DNA of 64,000 nucleotides from an uncultured Thermoanaerobaculia bacterium (GTDB taxonomy: Bacteria > Acidobacteriota > Thermoanaerobaculia > Multivoradales > Multivoraceae): positions 310,001 to 374,000 of the forward strand of contig CATOTG010000008.1 in assembly GCA_951813015.1 (NCBI GenBank), read 5' to 3'. The notes under the pieces were generated by a model. The model was given only the letters and a program-made list of their open reading frames with translations. It was not told where the DNA came from and ran no database searches. Within the stretch, counting starts at the first letter, position 1; the number at the start of each line of letters is the position of its first letter. The translations under genes were made by a program, and so were the position numbers. This document shows, piece after piece, positions 53,081 through 63,507 of the stretch.

Positions 53081-53225
53081 GCTGAGATAGAAAGCGGCGC
53101 ACTGGACCTGAGGCGACACCACGTGGGTCAGCAGGTACGCGACCTTCGGCGTCAGCACGGTCGACGCCTGGGGGCACGGGGGGGTTGCTGAGATAGAAAG
53201 CGGCGCACTGGACCTGAGGCGACAC
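53081..53225. repeat. perfect 39-bp direct repeat between the M23-like and HAD genes
   Basis: Two identical 39-bp copies at 53081-53119 and 53187-53225, each beginning GCTGAGATAG and ending GGCGACAC. They are separated by 67 bp. The CTGAGATAG start equals the last codons of the M23-like gene at 53061-53069. G-runs of six or seven bases precede each copy. No gene is seen in the 170-base gap. Confidence 0.85.
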
Positions 53226-53239
53226 GGAGTGATTTGCCC

Positions 53240-53896
53240 ATGAAGTACCGAGCCGTGATCTTCGACCTGGGGGGCGTGGTCTTCGGATCTCCCCTGCATG
53301 CGATCCGGCGCTACGAGCTGGCGAACGGGATCGAGGAGAACTTCGTCAACCGTCTGGTCGTTTCGGCCGGGCCAACGGGATCCTGGCAACGGATGGAGCG
53401 GGGCGAGCTGGTCATGGGGCCGGGTTTCTTCGCCGCCTTCGACCGCGATGTCAGGGCGGCCGATCCGGCGGTCGCCGAGCGGTTCTCGGCCGAGGCGATG
53501 ATGGCGGCGATCGCCGAGGAGTCCGGACCGCGGCCGCAGATGATCGACGCCCTGCGCCGGCTTCGGGCGGACGGCTACACGGTCGCGGCGCTGACGAACA
53601 ACTGGTTCAGCGAGAAGGAGCGGGAACCGAAGGACGCCGAAGAGGCCGCGATGCGGGCGGAAGTCCGCGCCCTGTTCGATCACTACATCGAGTCGAGCGT
53701 CGTCGGCCTGCGCAAACCGGACCCGGCCATCTACGAGTTGGCCTGCGGTCGAATCGGGGTGGAGTTCTCTGAGGCGGTCTTCCTGGACGACATCGGGTCG
53801 AACCTGAAGGCGGCGCGCGCGCTCGGCATGACGACGATCAAGGTGGACGCCCCGGATGAGGCCCTGGCCGAACTGTGGTTGACGCTGAGCGGCTGA
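53240..53896 (+). CDS. HAD-family hydrolase (subfamily IA)
   Basis: A 218-residue haloacid-dehalogenase-like hydrolase. Motif I is IFDLGGVVFG, with Gly at the place of the second Asp. This is typical of the ACAD10/YihX-like branch. Motif II is ALTNNW, the motif III Lys is in LRKPDPAIY, and motif IV is FLDDIGSN. Substrate unknown, probably a phosphorylated or epoxide-type small molecule. ATG 53240 is used instead of the TTG two codons upstream, with GGAG before it. It sits 15 bases after the 39-bp repeat. Confidence 0.88.
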   Translation: MKYRAVIFDLGGVVFGSPLHAIRRYELANGIEENFVNRLVVSAGPTGSWQRMERGELVMGPGFFAAFDRDVRAADPAVAERFSAEAMMAAIAEESGPRPQMIDALRRLRADGYTVAALTNNWFSEKEREPKDAEEAAMRAEVRALFDHYIESSVVGLRKPDPAIYELACGRIGVEFSEAVFLDDIGSNLKAARALGMTTIKVDAPDEALAELWLTLSG

Positions 53897-53964
53897 GACG
53901 CGGGGAAGAGCGCGAGGTCAAGGTGCGCGACACCGACCGGCTCCTGTTCTACCCGGTGTGTGCG

Positions 53965-54759
53965 CTACTCGGGCCTGGTGAAGGTGAGCTCGACCATCGC
54001 GGCGATCCCGTCGAGCAGGGTCACGGGTGACTTCAGGGTCCCGAGGCGTTCGTGCCACGCCTCGATTTCGTAGGTGCCGGCGGGCAGGCCGGGGATCTCG
54101 AACGAACCGTCGGCCCCGGTGACGGCGAAGTAGGGGTGACTGAACACGCCGAGGTAGGTCGACATCCAGGGGTGGACGTCGCACTTGATCCGGAAGGCGG
54201 GTTCCTCGTCGGTGAACGAAAAGCTGGCTCGCTTGATCGCGGCCGGCATTGCACGGTTGAAGGGCCGGTTGATCTGGGACAGCGAATGGACGTTGTGGAG
54301 GAGGCCGTCGGAGTTCAGGACCTCGAGTTCCTGGCCGACCATGATGCCGGCGACATGGGGCGTGTACTTGCAGCCCTGCTGGTCGATTGTGGGCGGCGCC
54401 GCGACGGGATAGGGGCCGCCGGGGAGGCCGTTGACCACGTAGACGAGAACGTTGGCGAGACCGGCCTGTTCGTCGACCTCGAGAATCTCCGGATAGACGG
54501 CCTCGGTGTGCTTGGCGGCGCAGGCCGGGTCGGCGTCCATGTTCAGCGGCCGCAGCGCGGGCAGGTCGCCGTCGTAACGGATCGCGCCGGCGATCGTGCT
54601 GGCGCCGAGCGGCGCCGCAGGCGGCGCCTGAGCTTCCGGTTCGGCCTGGCCGGCGTCGCCGCCTTCGCCGCCGCAGCCGCTCAGGCCGGCAAGCGCCAGA
54701 AGGAGGATGGGAAGTGCGAATCCACGGCGGGAGTGCTTGAAGTCGATCATGGCGGCCAT
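53965..54759 (-). CDS. lipoprotein with cupredoxin-like and carboxypeptidase-regulatory-like domain
   Basis: A 264-residue secreted lipoprotein (LLLALAGLSGC). After an Ala/Pro linker the domain starts STIAGAIRYDGD, then MDADPACAAKHTEAV. GCKYTPHVAGIM and NSDGLLHNVHSLS follow, then FRIKCDVHPWMSTYLGVF. The end is ADGSFEIPGLPAGTYEIEAWHE. His, Cys and Met at these places resemble a cupredoxin-like copper site joined to a CarboxypepD_reg-like end. It is a paralogue of the gene at 58575. It is divergent from actC. The function as an electron carrier or copper donor for the oxidase is inferred from location. Confidence 0.82.
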   Translation of the reverse strand: MAAMIDFKHSRRGFALPILLLALAGLSGCGGEGGDAGQAEPEAQAPPAAPLGASTIAGAIRYDGDLPALRPLNMDADPACAAKHTEAVYPEILEVDEQAGLANVLVYVVNGLPGGPYPVAAPPTIDQQGCKYTPHVAGIMVGQELEVLNSDGLLHNVHSLSQINRPFNRAMPAAIKRASFSFTDEEPAFRIKCDVHPWMSTYLGVFSHPYFAVTGADGSFEIPGLPAGTYEIEAWHERLGTLKSPVTLLDGIAAMVELTFTRPE

Positions 54760-54766
54760 TCTATGG

Positions 54767-54854
54767 GCCTTCACCGCCGGTGGGGGCGGAATAGCCCCAT
54801 GCCTTGCTCGCTGTCGTGGTGGTACGCCTTCACCGCGCCGGCGGGGGCGGAATG
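54767..54854. repeat. imperfect short duplication in the actC upstream region
   Basis: GCCTTCACCGC followed by a GGGGGCGGAAT run occurs at about 54767-54793 and again at 54826-54854. The copies are about 27 bp with a few differences, 59 bp apart. They lie in the divergent gap between the lipoprotein gene and actC. A shared protein-binding site or a stray duplication could both explain them. Confidence 0.4.
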
Positions 54855-55026
54855 TGACTGCGGCGTCCGGCGCCTCTGTGTCCGCCGCCCTCACCTGGGC
54901 CGGTGGGAAGGAATCGAGGCTCCACGGCCCGTTTTCCTTGACCCGGATGGGGGCCGGTGTTAGCTTCCCCGCGATTCGTGGCCCGGCCCGCCCTTGGGGG
55001 TACGACGCCCTACTTCTTCGCCCTCG

Positions 55027-56487
<1,461 letters not shown>

Positions 56488-56488
56488 C

Positions 56489-57088
56489 ATGGGTCTGATG
56501 CACCTCGACGTGCCCGAGGCGTCCGGGGGCTACAGCCACTACGGCGTGCTGGCCCGCTTCAGGACGGCGAAGGCGCTCTACCGGGCGTGCGAGGCGGTCC
56601 GGGACGCCGGATACTCGAAGTGGGACGCCCTGACGCCGTTCCCGGTGCATGGTCTCGAGAAGGCGATGGGTCTCAAGCCGTCCAGGCTGCCGTTTTTGGT
56701 GCTGGCGACCGGCCTGACCGGCGCCGGGCTGGGGTTCGGCCTGCAGAGCTGGGTCCACATCATGGCCTATCCGCTGGTCATCAGCGGCAAGCCGCTGTTC
56801 ACCTGGCCGGCGTTCGTGCCGGTGACCTTCGAGCTGGGAGTTCTCGGCGCGGCGTTGGGGGCGGTGCTCGGCATGTTCGCCTTGAACAAGCTGCCCACCT
56901 ACCACCATCCGCTGTTCCGCTCGGAGAACTTCGCCCGGGTTACCGATGACGGCCTCTTCATCGCGATCGAATCCTGGGATCCGAAGTACGACGATCAGGG
57001 TACGGCCGACTTCCTGAGCGGCTTGGGCGCGGTCGAGGTCGAGCGGGTGCCGATCGAGGATCCCCGGGACGACGAGGGCGCCGCATGA
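56489..57088 (+). CDS. actD: Alternative Complex III subunit ActD (DUF3341)
   Basis: A 199-residue membrane subunit. A cytoplasmic DUF3341 part (GVLARFRTAKALYRACEAVRDAGYSKWDALTPFPVHGLEKAMG) is followed by two helices (LPFLVLATGLTGAGLGFGL and FVPVTFELGVLGAALGAVLGMF). A short C-terminal domain ends in the acid-rich IEDPRDDEGAA. It starts one base after the actC stop and overlaps actF by four bases (ATGA). The order in a full act cluster would place actE between D and F; here it is absent. Confidence 0.92.
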   Translation: MGLMHLDVPEASGGYSHYGVLARFRTAKALYRACEAVRDAGYSKWDALTPFPVHGLEKAMGLKPSRLPFLVLATGLTGAGLGFGLQSWVHIMAYPLVISGKPLFTWPAFVPVTFELGVLGAALGAVLGMFALNKLPTYHHPLFRSENFARVTDDGLFIAIESWDPKYDDQGTADFLSGLGAVEVERVPIEDPRDDEGAA

Positions 57089-58320
57089 GTCACGGACCGC
57101 GCATCGTTCATCTCGACCAGCTCGTCATCCGGCCCGGCAGCGGCTGGGCGCGGCTGCCGCTCATCGCGGCCGCGGTCGGGGTCGTGTTCACCGTCGTGTC
57201 GGTCGTCCTGGCGATGGGCTCCGAGGAGAACGCGAAGCAGTTCTTCCACTCCTGGCTGGTGGCCGTCATCTTCTTCCTCGGCATCGGTCTCGGCTGTCTC
57301 TTCTTCGTGCTGATCCAGCATGCCGCCAAGGCGGGCTGGGGCGTCGTGGTCCGGCGACTGGCCGAGAACCTGGCCTGTACGGTGCCGCTGCTTGCGGTCC
57401 TGTTCGTTCCGGTCGCGGCGCTGGGCATGTACGACCTGTTCCACTGGACCCACGCCGACGCGGTGGCCCATGACCGCCTGCTCCAGGGCAAGCAGCCCTG
57501 GCTGAACGAGAGCGGCTTCTGGATTCGCGCGGTCGTCTACTTCGCGGTCTGGACGGCCCTGGCGCTGTTCTTCCGTAACGCCTCGCGGCGGCAGGACGCC
57601 AGCGGGGACGATGGGCTTTCCCGGCGGATGGCCCGATTCAGCCCGCCGGCCATCGCCCTCTTCGCCTTGACCCTGACCTTTGCCGGTTTCGACTGGCTCA
57701 TGTCGCTCGAGCCGCACTGGTACTCGACGATGTTCGGCGTCTACTTCTTCGCCGGCACGATCGTCTCGGCCCTGGCGGCCCTGATCGTCCTCACCCTTCT
57801 GCTCGAGTCCGCCGGCTACTTCCGCGGGGTGATCACCGGAGAGCACCTGCACGATCTCGGCAAGCTGCTGTTCGCCTTCACCGTGTTCTGGGCGTACATC
57901 GCCTTCAGCCAGTTCTTCCTCATCTGGTACGCGAACATCCCGGAGGAGACGAACTGGTTCCTGAGCCGTCTCCACGGCACCCCGGAGAATCCGGCGAGCT
58001 GGCGCGGGGCGACGATGCTGCTCGCGATCGGTCACTTCGCCATCCCGTTCTTCGTCCTCATGCCCCGCACGATCAAGCGGAACCGGCGCCTGCTCATGGT
58101 CGGCGCCCTGTGGATGCTGGCGATGCACCTCTGGGACGTGTTCTGGCTGGTCATGCCGAACCTGCACCGCGAGATGACCTTCAGCCTGCTCGACGTGACG
58201 TCGCTGCTCGGCGTCGGCGGCCTGTTCGCGGCGACTGCGGGCTGGCTCCTGAGCCGCGGCTCGCTGGTGCCTTCCCGCGACCCGCGGCTGGTCGAGTCGC
58301 TGGCCTTCGAGAACGTCTGA
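57085..58320 (+). CDS. actF: Alternative Complex III subunit ActF (NrfD-like)
   Basis: A 411-residue ten-helix membrane subunit, paralogous in fold to ActC. Signs are FHSWLVAVIFFLGIGLGCLFF, MYDLFHWTHADAVAHD, TFAGFDWLMSLEPHWYSTMFG and a late WMLAMHLWDVFWLVMPN. It lies in the membrane next to ActC, and the two may form the quinol site and a proton channel. ATG 57085 overlaps actD. The 254 bases after its stop hold short direct repeats of GACGATCTCC but no gene. Confidence 0.92.
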   Translation: MSHGPRIVHLDQLVIRPGSGWARLPLIAAAVGVVFTVVSVVLAMGSEENAKQFFHSWLVAVIFFLGIGLGCLFFVLIQHAAKAGWGVVVRRLAENLACTVPLLAVLFVPVAALGMYDLFHWTHADAVAHDRLLQGKQPWLNESGFWIRAVVYFAVWTALALFFRNASRRQDASGDDGLSRRMARFSPPAIALFALTLTFAGFDWLMSLEPHWYSTMFGVYFFAGTIVSALAALIVLTLLLESAGYFRGVITGEHLHDLGKLLFAFTVFWAYIAFSQFFLIWYANIPEETNWFLSRLHGTPENPASWRGATMLLAIGHFAIPFFVLMPRTIKRNRRLLMVGALWMLAMHLWDVFWLVMPNLHREMTFSLLDVTSLLGVGGLFAATAGWLLSRGSLVPSRDPRLVESLAFENV

Positions 58321-58574
58321 CGATCCCGGCGCCCCCCTCTGACGATCTCCAACCCCTCCGACGATCTCCGACCACTTGTCCCGCCGATTCGTCTTGTTCC
58401 GCGCCCTGGTCCTTGCTACGCTGCCCGCGGTCCTGGGAGGACGTTTCCTGCACTACGGGGAAGTCATCCGGCCCGTCGCTGAGCGCCATGCCGCGGTCGC
58501 AAGGAACCGCGGCCAGGTAGCCGGCCTCCACTTCATCAACCCCTCACACCACCTCCCTGACAAGGAGCATCCAC

Positions 58575-59292
58575 ATGATTCCGAAGCAGACGATTCGCGT
58601 CTGTGCCGTTCTTCTCGCCTTCGCCTTGGCTTCCTCCTCGGTTGCGCTCGGCGGCACGATCGTCGGCAAGGTCACGTACGAAGGACGCACGCCTCCGCAA
58701 CGCCCGATGAGGGATGGATGCGGACCCGAAATGCGCCGCGAAGCACAGCGGAACGGTTCTCGACCAGACCTTCATGATCGGCGATGGCGGCGCCTTTGCC
58801 AACGTCTTCGTGGCGATCACCGACGGCCTCGCGGGGAAGTCCTGGGAGGCGCCTTCGCAGCCGGTGGTCATGGACCAGAACGGCTGCATCTACACGCCGC
58901 GCATCATGGGCATCCAGACCGGACAGCAGTTCAAGGTGAAGAACTCGGACGGCCTGCTGCACAACGTCCACTCGCTCTCCAAGGAGAATCCCCCGTTCAA
59001 CCGCGCGATGCCGGCCAGCGTGACCGAGGCCGACTACAGCTTCGACAAGACGGAACGCTTCCGGATCAAGTGCGACGTCCATCCCTGGATGACCTCCTGG
59101 GTGACGGTCGTGGACCATCCCTTCTACGCGGTCTCGGGCGCCGACGGCTCCTTCCGCATCGAGAACGTGCCGGCTGGCGCCTACACGATCGAGGCCCGGC
59201 ATGAGTTCGACCGGTTCAAGATCTACTCTGAGACCGTCGAGGTCGGCGACAGCGGCACAGTGACGGCGAACTTCGTCTTCAAGCCGGAGTAG
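58575..59292 (+). pseudogene. secreted cupredoxin-like protein, one frameshift near the N-terminus
   Basis: Paralogue of the lipoprotein at 53965-54759. A leader (MIPKQTIRVCAVLLAFALASSSVALG) and GGTIVGKVTYEGRTPPQ come in one frame. MDADPKCAAKHSGTV onward comes in another. The break is at 58711-58713, where removing one G from GGG restores PMRMDADP. The rest is normal, with NGCIYTPRIMGI, NSDGLLHNVHSLS, IKCDVHPWMTSW and a C-terminal VPAGAYTIEA. AAGGAG seven bases before ATG 58575 marks the start. It is located between actF and ctaD, so it may be a copper protein passing electrons between the two complexes. A sequencing error is likely. Confidence 0.82.
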
Positions 59293-59333
59293 GCGAGGCA
59301 ACCCCGGCAAGTAGCCAGAAAGGAGCGGCGTCC

Positions 59334-61091
59334 ATGGCAGAGCCCGTTCAAGCTTCACACGCACACCAGGAGCACCACCACGAGCAGAGCTTCTGGCGGA
59401 AGTTCATCTTCTCGACCGATCACAAGGTGATCGGTGTCCAGTACTCGGTGACCGGCCTGGCGTTCCTGCTCTTCGGGTTCGCCCTGATGATGCTGATGCG
59501 CTGGCAGCTCGCCTACCCGGGCGAGCCGATTCCCTTCGTCGGCTCGCTCTTCGGCGAGAACCGGGCGCCCGGCGGCATCATGCTGCCGGACTTCTACAAC
59601 GAGCTCGGCGCGATGCACGGCACGATCATGGTCTTCCTGGGTGTCGTGCCGCTCGCCGTCGGCGGCTTCGGCAACTTCGTCATGCCCTTGCAGCTCGGCG
59701 CCCCGGACATGGCCTTCCCGCGGATCAACATGCTCAGCTACTGGTTCCTGTTCCTGGGCGGCGTGACGATGTTCGCCAGCTTCTTCCTGCCGAACGGCGC
59801 CGCCGGCAATGGCTGGACCTCGTACTCGCCGCTGGCCGACATCGCGCTGAACGGTCAGAGCGCCTGGCTGATCGGGATGATCTTCCTGATCACCTCGTCT
59901 CTTCTGGGTGCGGTCAACTTCATCACCACGGCGATCCAGCTCCGGGCGCCGGGGCTGACCTGGATGCGTCTGCCGTTCTTCTGCTGGGCGCAGATCGTGA
60001 CCGCCTTCCTGCTGCTGCTGGCCTTTCCGCCGCTCGAAGCGGCCGGCGTGCTGCAGCTGATGGACCGGATCGCGAACACCAGCTTCTTCATTCCCGAAGG
60101 CCTGGTGGTCGGCGGAGAGGTGCTCGAACGCAGCGGTGGCGGCAGTCCGCTGCTCTGGCAGCATCTGTTCTGGTTCCTGGCCCACCCCGAGGTCTACGTC
60201 CTCATCCTGCCGGCGATGGGGATCGTCGCCGAGGTGATCGCGAACAACTCCCGCAAGCCGCTCTGGGGCTACCGTTCCCTGGTCTACTCCCTGGTCTTCC
60301 TCGGTTTCATGAGCTTCCTCGTCTGGGCGCACCACATGTTCATCACCGGCATGGGCTCGGTCATGTCCACCTTCTTCCAGACGACGACGATGATCATCTC
60401 GATTCCGTCGGTCATCATCCTGAGCGCGTTGTTCATCTCGCTATGGGGCGGCTCCATCCGCTTCAACACGCCGATGCTCTTCGCGCTCGGCTTCCTGCCG
60501 ATGTTCGGCATCGGAGGGTTGACCGGGCTGCCGCTCGGTCTTTCGGCGGCGGATATTCCGCTCCACGACACCTACTACGTGATCGGGCACTTCCACTACG
60601 TGGTGGCGCCCGGAACCCTGTTCGCGCTGTTCGCCGGCATCTACTACTGGTTCCCGAAGGTGACGGGGCGCAAGATGAACGAGTTCCTGGGCAAACTCCA
60701 CTTCTGGCCGTCTCTCGTCTTCATGAACGGGGTCTTCTTCCCGATGCTGATCCAGGGCCTTAACGGCGTTTCGCGACGGCTCGCGGACGGCGGCGTCACC
60801 TACGACTTCGCGGGCGACGTGACCGGGCTGAACGTGATGATGTCGGTCTCGGCCTGGTGTCTGGCGCTGGCCCAGATTCCGTTCATCATCAACTTCTTCA
60901 TGAGCATCCGAAACGGCGAGAAGGCCGGCCGCAACCCGTGGAACTCCACCACGCTCGAGTGGTTGGCGCCCTCGCCGGCGCCGCATGGCAACTTCGATCA
61001 GCCGATCGTGGTCAAGCGGGGTCCCTACGAATACAGCGTGCCCGGGAGCGATCAGGATTTCGTTCCCCAGGCAGACCCAGTCAAGACCTGA
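59334..61091 (+). CDS. ctaD: cytochrome c oxidase subunit I (haem-copper oxidase, A family)
   Basis: Catalytic subunit of an aa3-type oxidase, 585 residues, reducing O2 to water and pumping protons. The metal ligands are visible: H95 in AMHGTIMV (haem a), H284 and the cross-linked Y288 in AHPEVYVLI (CuB), H333-H334 in WAHHMF (CuB), and H419/H421 in IGHFHYVV (haem a3 and a). The E of HPEVY marks the A1-like proton path. ATG 59334 has AAAGGAGCGG upstream. It is followed 20 bases later by ctaE. The C-terminal tail after residue 550 is Pro/Asp-rich. Confidence 0.97.
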   Translation: MAEPVQASHAHQEHHHEQSFWRKFIFSTDHKVIGVQYSVTGLAFLLFGFALMMLMRWQLAYPGEPIPFVGSLFGENRAPGGIMLPDFYNELGAMHGTIMVFLGVVPLAVGGFGNFVMPLQLGAPDMAFPRINMLSYWFLFLGGVTMFASFFLPNGAAGNGWTSYSPLADIALNGQSAWLIGMIFLITSSLLGAVNFITTAIQLRAPGLTWMRLPFFCWAQIVTAFLLLLAFPPLEAAGVLQLMDRIANTSFFIPEGLVVGGEVLERSGGGSPLLWQHLFWFLAHPEVYVLILPAMGIVAEVIANNSRKPLWGYRSLVYSLVFLGFMSFLVWAHHMFITGMGSVMSTFFQTTTMIISIPSVIILSALFISLWGGSIRFNTPMLFALGFLPMFGIGGLTGLPLGLSAADIPLHDTYYVIGHFHYVVAPGTLFALFAGIYYWFPKVTGRKMNEFLGKLHFWPSLVFMNGVFFPMLIQGLNGVSRRLADGGVTYDFAGDVTGLNVMMSVSAWCLALAQIPFIINFFMSIRNGEKAGRNPWNSTTLEWLAPSPAPHGNFDQPIVVKRGPYEYSVPGSDQDFVPQADPVKT

Positions 61092-61111
61092 CCGGCAGAG
61101 GGCTCTAGAGC

Positions 61112-61710
61112 ATGGAAATTCCGTACACGATCGAGGCCCATCCCGAAACGGGCCTCAACAACGGCAAGATCGGCATCTGGCTCTTCCTGGCCTCGGAGGT
61201 CATGCTGTTCGGGGCGCTGTTCGCCACGTTCATCATGCTGCGCCTCGGCGCCGACGGCAACTGGGGCGCGATGCAGGCGGAGGCGGAGCTCAACGTTCCG
61301 CTGGCGACGCTGAACACCGCGGTGCTGATCGGCTCGAGTCTGACGATGGTCATGGCCTGGGCATCGCTGATGCGCGGGCAGCTGACGCGCTTCCGCGTGT
61401 TCGGCTGGGCGACCGTCGGCTGCGGCGGCATCTTCCTGGTCATCAAGTACTTCGAGTACACGGCGAAGTTCGCTCACGACCACTATCCGGAGTCGAGCAC
61501 GTTCTCGCGATCTACTTCGCGATGACCGGCCTCCACGCTCTGCACGTGATCGGCGGCATGGCCTGGAACGCCTACTTTGCCGGGCCGGGGTCGAAGCTGT
61601 TCCACACGAACCGGCAGTGGCTGACCGACCGGGTGGAGCATTCCGGTCTGTTCTGGCACTTCGTCGACCTGATCTGGATCTTCCTCTTCCCCGTCTTCTA
61701 CCTGTTGTAG
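61112..61710 (+). pseudogene. ctaE: cytochrome c oxidase subunit III, single frameshift
   Basis: Membrane subunit III, which stabilises subunit I. The first frame reads MEIPYTIEAHPETGLNNGKIG, LASEVMLFGALFATF, then VIKYFEYTAKFAHDHYPESSTF. The next frame continues LAIYFAMTGLHALHVIGGMAWN to HFVDLIWIFLFPVFYLL. Restoring one C at about 61503 (TTC-TCG to TTC-CTCG) gives one ORF of 200 codons with normal length and motifs. The change is in a short homopolymer and the gene is essential to the oxidase, so a consensus error is more likely than loss of function. Confidence 0.85.
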
Positions 61711-61761
61711 CGGGCATTCCCTGCCCTGAGCTTCGTTACCCTTTGGAGCAAGTCGCATCCC

Positions 61762-62091
61762 ATGAGTGAACACGTCGACATCGACAAGCAGGTCCGCGTC
61801 TACTTACTGGTCTTCGGCGCCCTGATGGTGGGTACCCTCATTACCGTTGGAGCCGCCGAGCTCAACGTTTCCGTGCCGGTGGCCATCACCATCGGCCTGT
61901 TCATCGCCTCGATCAAGGCGTCGCTGGTCGCCTGCTTCTTCATGCACCTGATCGACGAGAAGAGGGTGATCTACCTGGCGCTCGGACTGACCGTCGCGTT
62001 GTTCGTCGTCCTGCTGGCTGTGCCGATCCTGACCTCGTTCACCGATCAGGTGGGCGAGTTCGAACGGGTCGAAGCGCCGGATCCGCACTGA
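61762..62091 (+). CDS. ctaF: cytochrome c oxidase subunit IV (CtaF/COX4-like)
   Basis: A 109-residue protein with three helices: VYLLVFGALMVGTLITVGA, AITIGLFIASIKASLVACFFMHL and VIYLALGLTVALFVVLLAV. MHLIDEKR after helix 2 is typical of prokaryotic subunit IV (caa3-type). It helps oxidase assembly and stability. It is preceded by GGAGCAAG and followed by two small membrane genes. No frame break is seen in it, unlike its neighbours. Confidence 0.88.
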   Translation: MSEHVDIDKQVRVYLLVFGALMVGTLITVGAAELNVSVPVAITIGLFIASIKASLVACFFMHLIDEKRVIYLALGLTVALFVVLLAVPILTSFTDQVGEFERVEAPDPH

Positions 62092-62110
62092 CTGCCCCGA
62101 TGATCGCACG

Positions 62111-62295
62111 ATGAACCTGAAGGTCATTCACATCGTCTTCGTGGGGCAGCGCAGTGCTTCTCGCGCTGTTCTTCGGGCGGTTGGTGTCTTGCGCAGGGAG
62201 GCGGCTACACGGTCGGCGCCGTCCTTTCCTTCGCGGGTCGCGGCCGCTCTGGTCTGGTACGGCATCTGGTTCTGGCGGAAGATCACGACTCCGAG
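62111..62295 (+). pseudogene. small two-helix membrane protein of the oxidase cluster, frameshifted
   Basis: Starts MNLKVIHIVFV at ATG 62111 and, over changing frames, continues LLALFFG, GGYTVGAVLSFAG and ALVWYGIWFWRKITT. That reads as two helices and a basic tail, a small protein seen beside caa3 oxidases in related genomes (from memory, family unnamed). At least three single-base changes, in a G run near 62142 and near 62180 and 62245, break the frame. The end is approximate because the following frame change hides the stop. Confidence 0.5.
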
Positions 62296-62631
62296 GAGGC
62301 GTGGGCTCGCCGGCGCAAGCTGTTCCGCACCCTTCCCGTTGTCGTGGCCGCCTGGTTCGCCTCCGAACCTGCTGCCTGGGCCTGCAGGGCGTGCTACGGC
62401 GGCCTGGGCGAGGAGGGCGTCGCCGGGAGTTTCTTCGGCGGGCGGCGGCGGCGGTGACGGTGGAATGCTGAACGCCGCGCGCGCCGGCGCCTTGCTCCTG
62501 CTCGGCGCGGTGTTCCTGATTCAGATGCCCTCGTTCTCTTCTTCTTCTACCTCCGGCGCCGTGCGCGGCGCCTTCGTACCGACCCGGTGCCGCCCTGGTG
62601 GAGCACTGTCGAGGAGCCTCTCAAGTCATGA
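62296..62631 (+). pseudogene. small membrane protein with CxxC motif, frameshifted
   Basis: Read across frames, it has KLFRTLPVVVAAWFASEPAAWAC, then RACYGGLGEEGVAG. A second helix ALLLLGAVFLIQMP joins FVLFFFYLRRRARRL and VPPWWSTVEEPLKS. The CRACYG motif sits where related proteins have CPxCYG, with one Pro replaced by Arg. A signal-like first helix and one C-terminal helix make it a likely periplasmic CxxC protein for oxidase maturation. The stop TGA at 62629-62631 overlaps the ctaC ATG (ATGA), which supports the last frame. The start is approximate. Confidence 0.5.
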
Positions 62632-63432
62632 TGGATGCGATGTTTCCCGCCGCTGCGTCGGAGCACGCCGGCCAGATCGACCAGATGATCGACGTGGTGC
62701 ACTACCTCATGTTCGCGGTGTTCATCGCCTGGGGCGCGTTCTTCGTCTACGTGCTGATGCGTTTCCGCCGCCCGGCGCAATCCGAAGGCGCACTACGTCG
62801 GTGTCAAGAGCAAGGCGAGCACGTACGGCGAGGTCGCTGTGGCCGTCGTGGAAGGGGTTCTTCTGCTCGGCTTCTCGATTCCGATCTGGGCGGAGCGGGT
62901 GGACCAGGTGCCCTCCGAATCGGACTCCACGGTGGTGCGGGTCGTGGCCCAGCAGTTCGCCTGGAACGTGTGGTATCCGGGCGCCGACGGCGAGTTCGGG
63001 GCCGCTGACGTCTCGCTGGTCGACGAGGCGACGAATCCGATGGCCTTGACCGCGACGATCCGGCCGGCGCCGACGACATCTGGACGGTGAACCCAGTTGC
63101 ACGTCCCGGTCGACAAGGCGACGATCGTTCACCTGTCGTCCAAGGACGTGATTCACAGTTTCAACCTGCCGAACATGCGGATCAAGCAGGACGCGATTCC
63201 CGGGATCTCGATTCCGGTGTGGTTCGTCCCCAACAAGACGACCGCGGAAATCCGCGAGGAAACCGGCAACCCCGACTACGTCTACGAGATCGCCTGCGCC
63301 CAACTCTGCGGCAACAGCCACTACTCCATGCGCGGTTTCCTGACTGTGCACACGGAGGAGGAATACCAGGCCTGGCTCGACGAGGAGGCGTCCTACCTCA
63401 GCGGCGGCGGGGACGACGATTTCTTCAACTAG
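62628..63432 (+). pseudogene. ctaC: cytochrome c oxidase subunit II, three frameshifts
   Basis: Subunit II takes electrons from cytochrome c through CuA. Segments are MMDAMFPAAASEHAGQI and two helices (VVHYLMFAVFIAWGAFFVYV and VAVVEGVLLLGFSIPIWA). The periplasmic domain has VRVVAQQFAWNVWYPG. The CuA site is HSF at the IHSFNLPNMR step and C-AQL-C-GNS-H-YS-M near the end. Frame breaks occur at about 62778, 63043 and 63092; each is repaired by one base in a C or G run. The last frame runs to a normal stop at 63432. No haem c domain follows CuA. The gene is last in the cluster, not first as is common. Confidence 0.85.
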
Positions 63433-63507
63433 GCGGTTCGCCTGCTCGCTGCGCCGTCGCGCAGGGAGCACGCGGTACGTTCGGGGCTCGCGGTGTACCC
63501 TCATGTC

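Noticed and set aside
58376..58777. 133-codon ORF after actF as a missing ActE
   Set aside because: No CxxCH haem motif and no similarity to a monohaem cytochrome; it overlaps the clear start of the next gene.
62111..63049. 312-codon ORF as one protein
   Set aside because: It mixes pieces of three genes in different frames; the recognisable segments jump frames at single-base changes.
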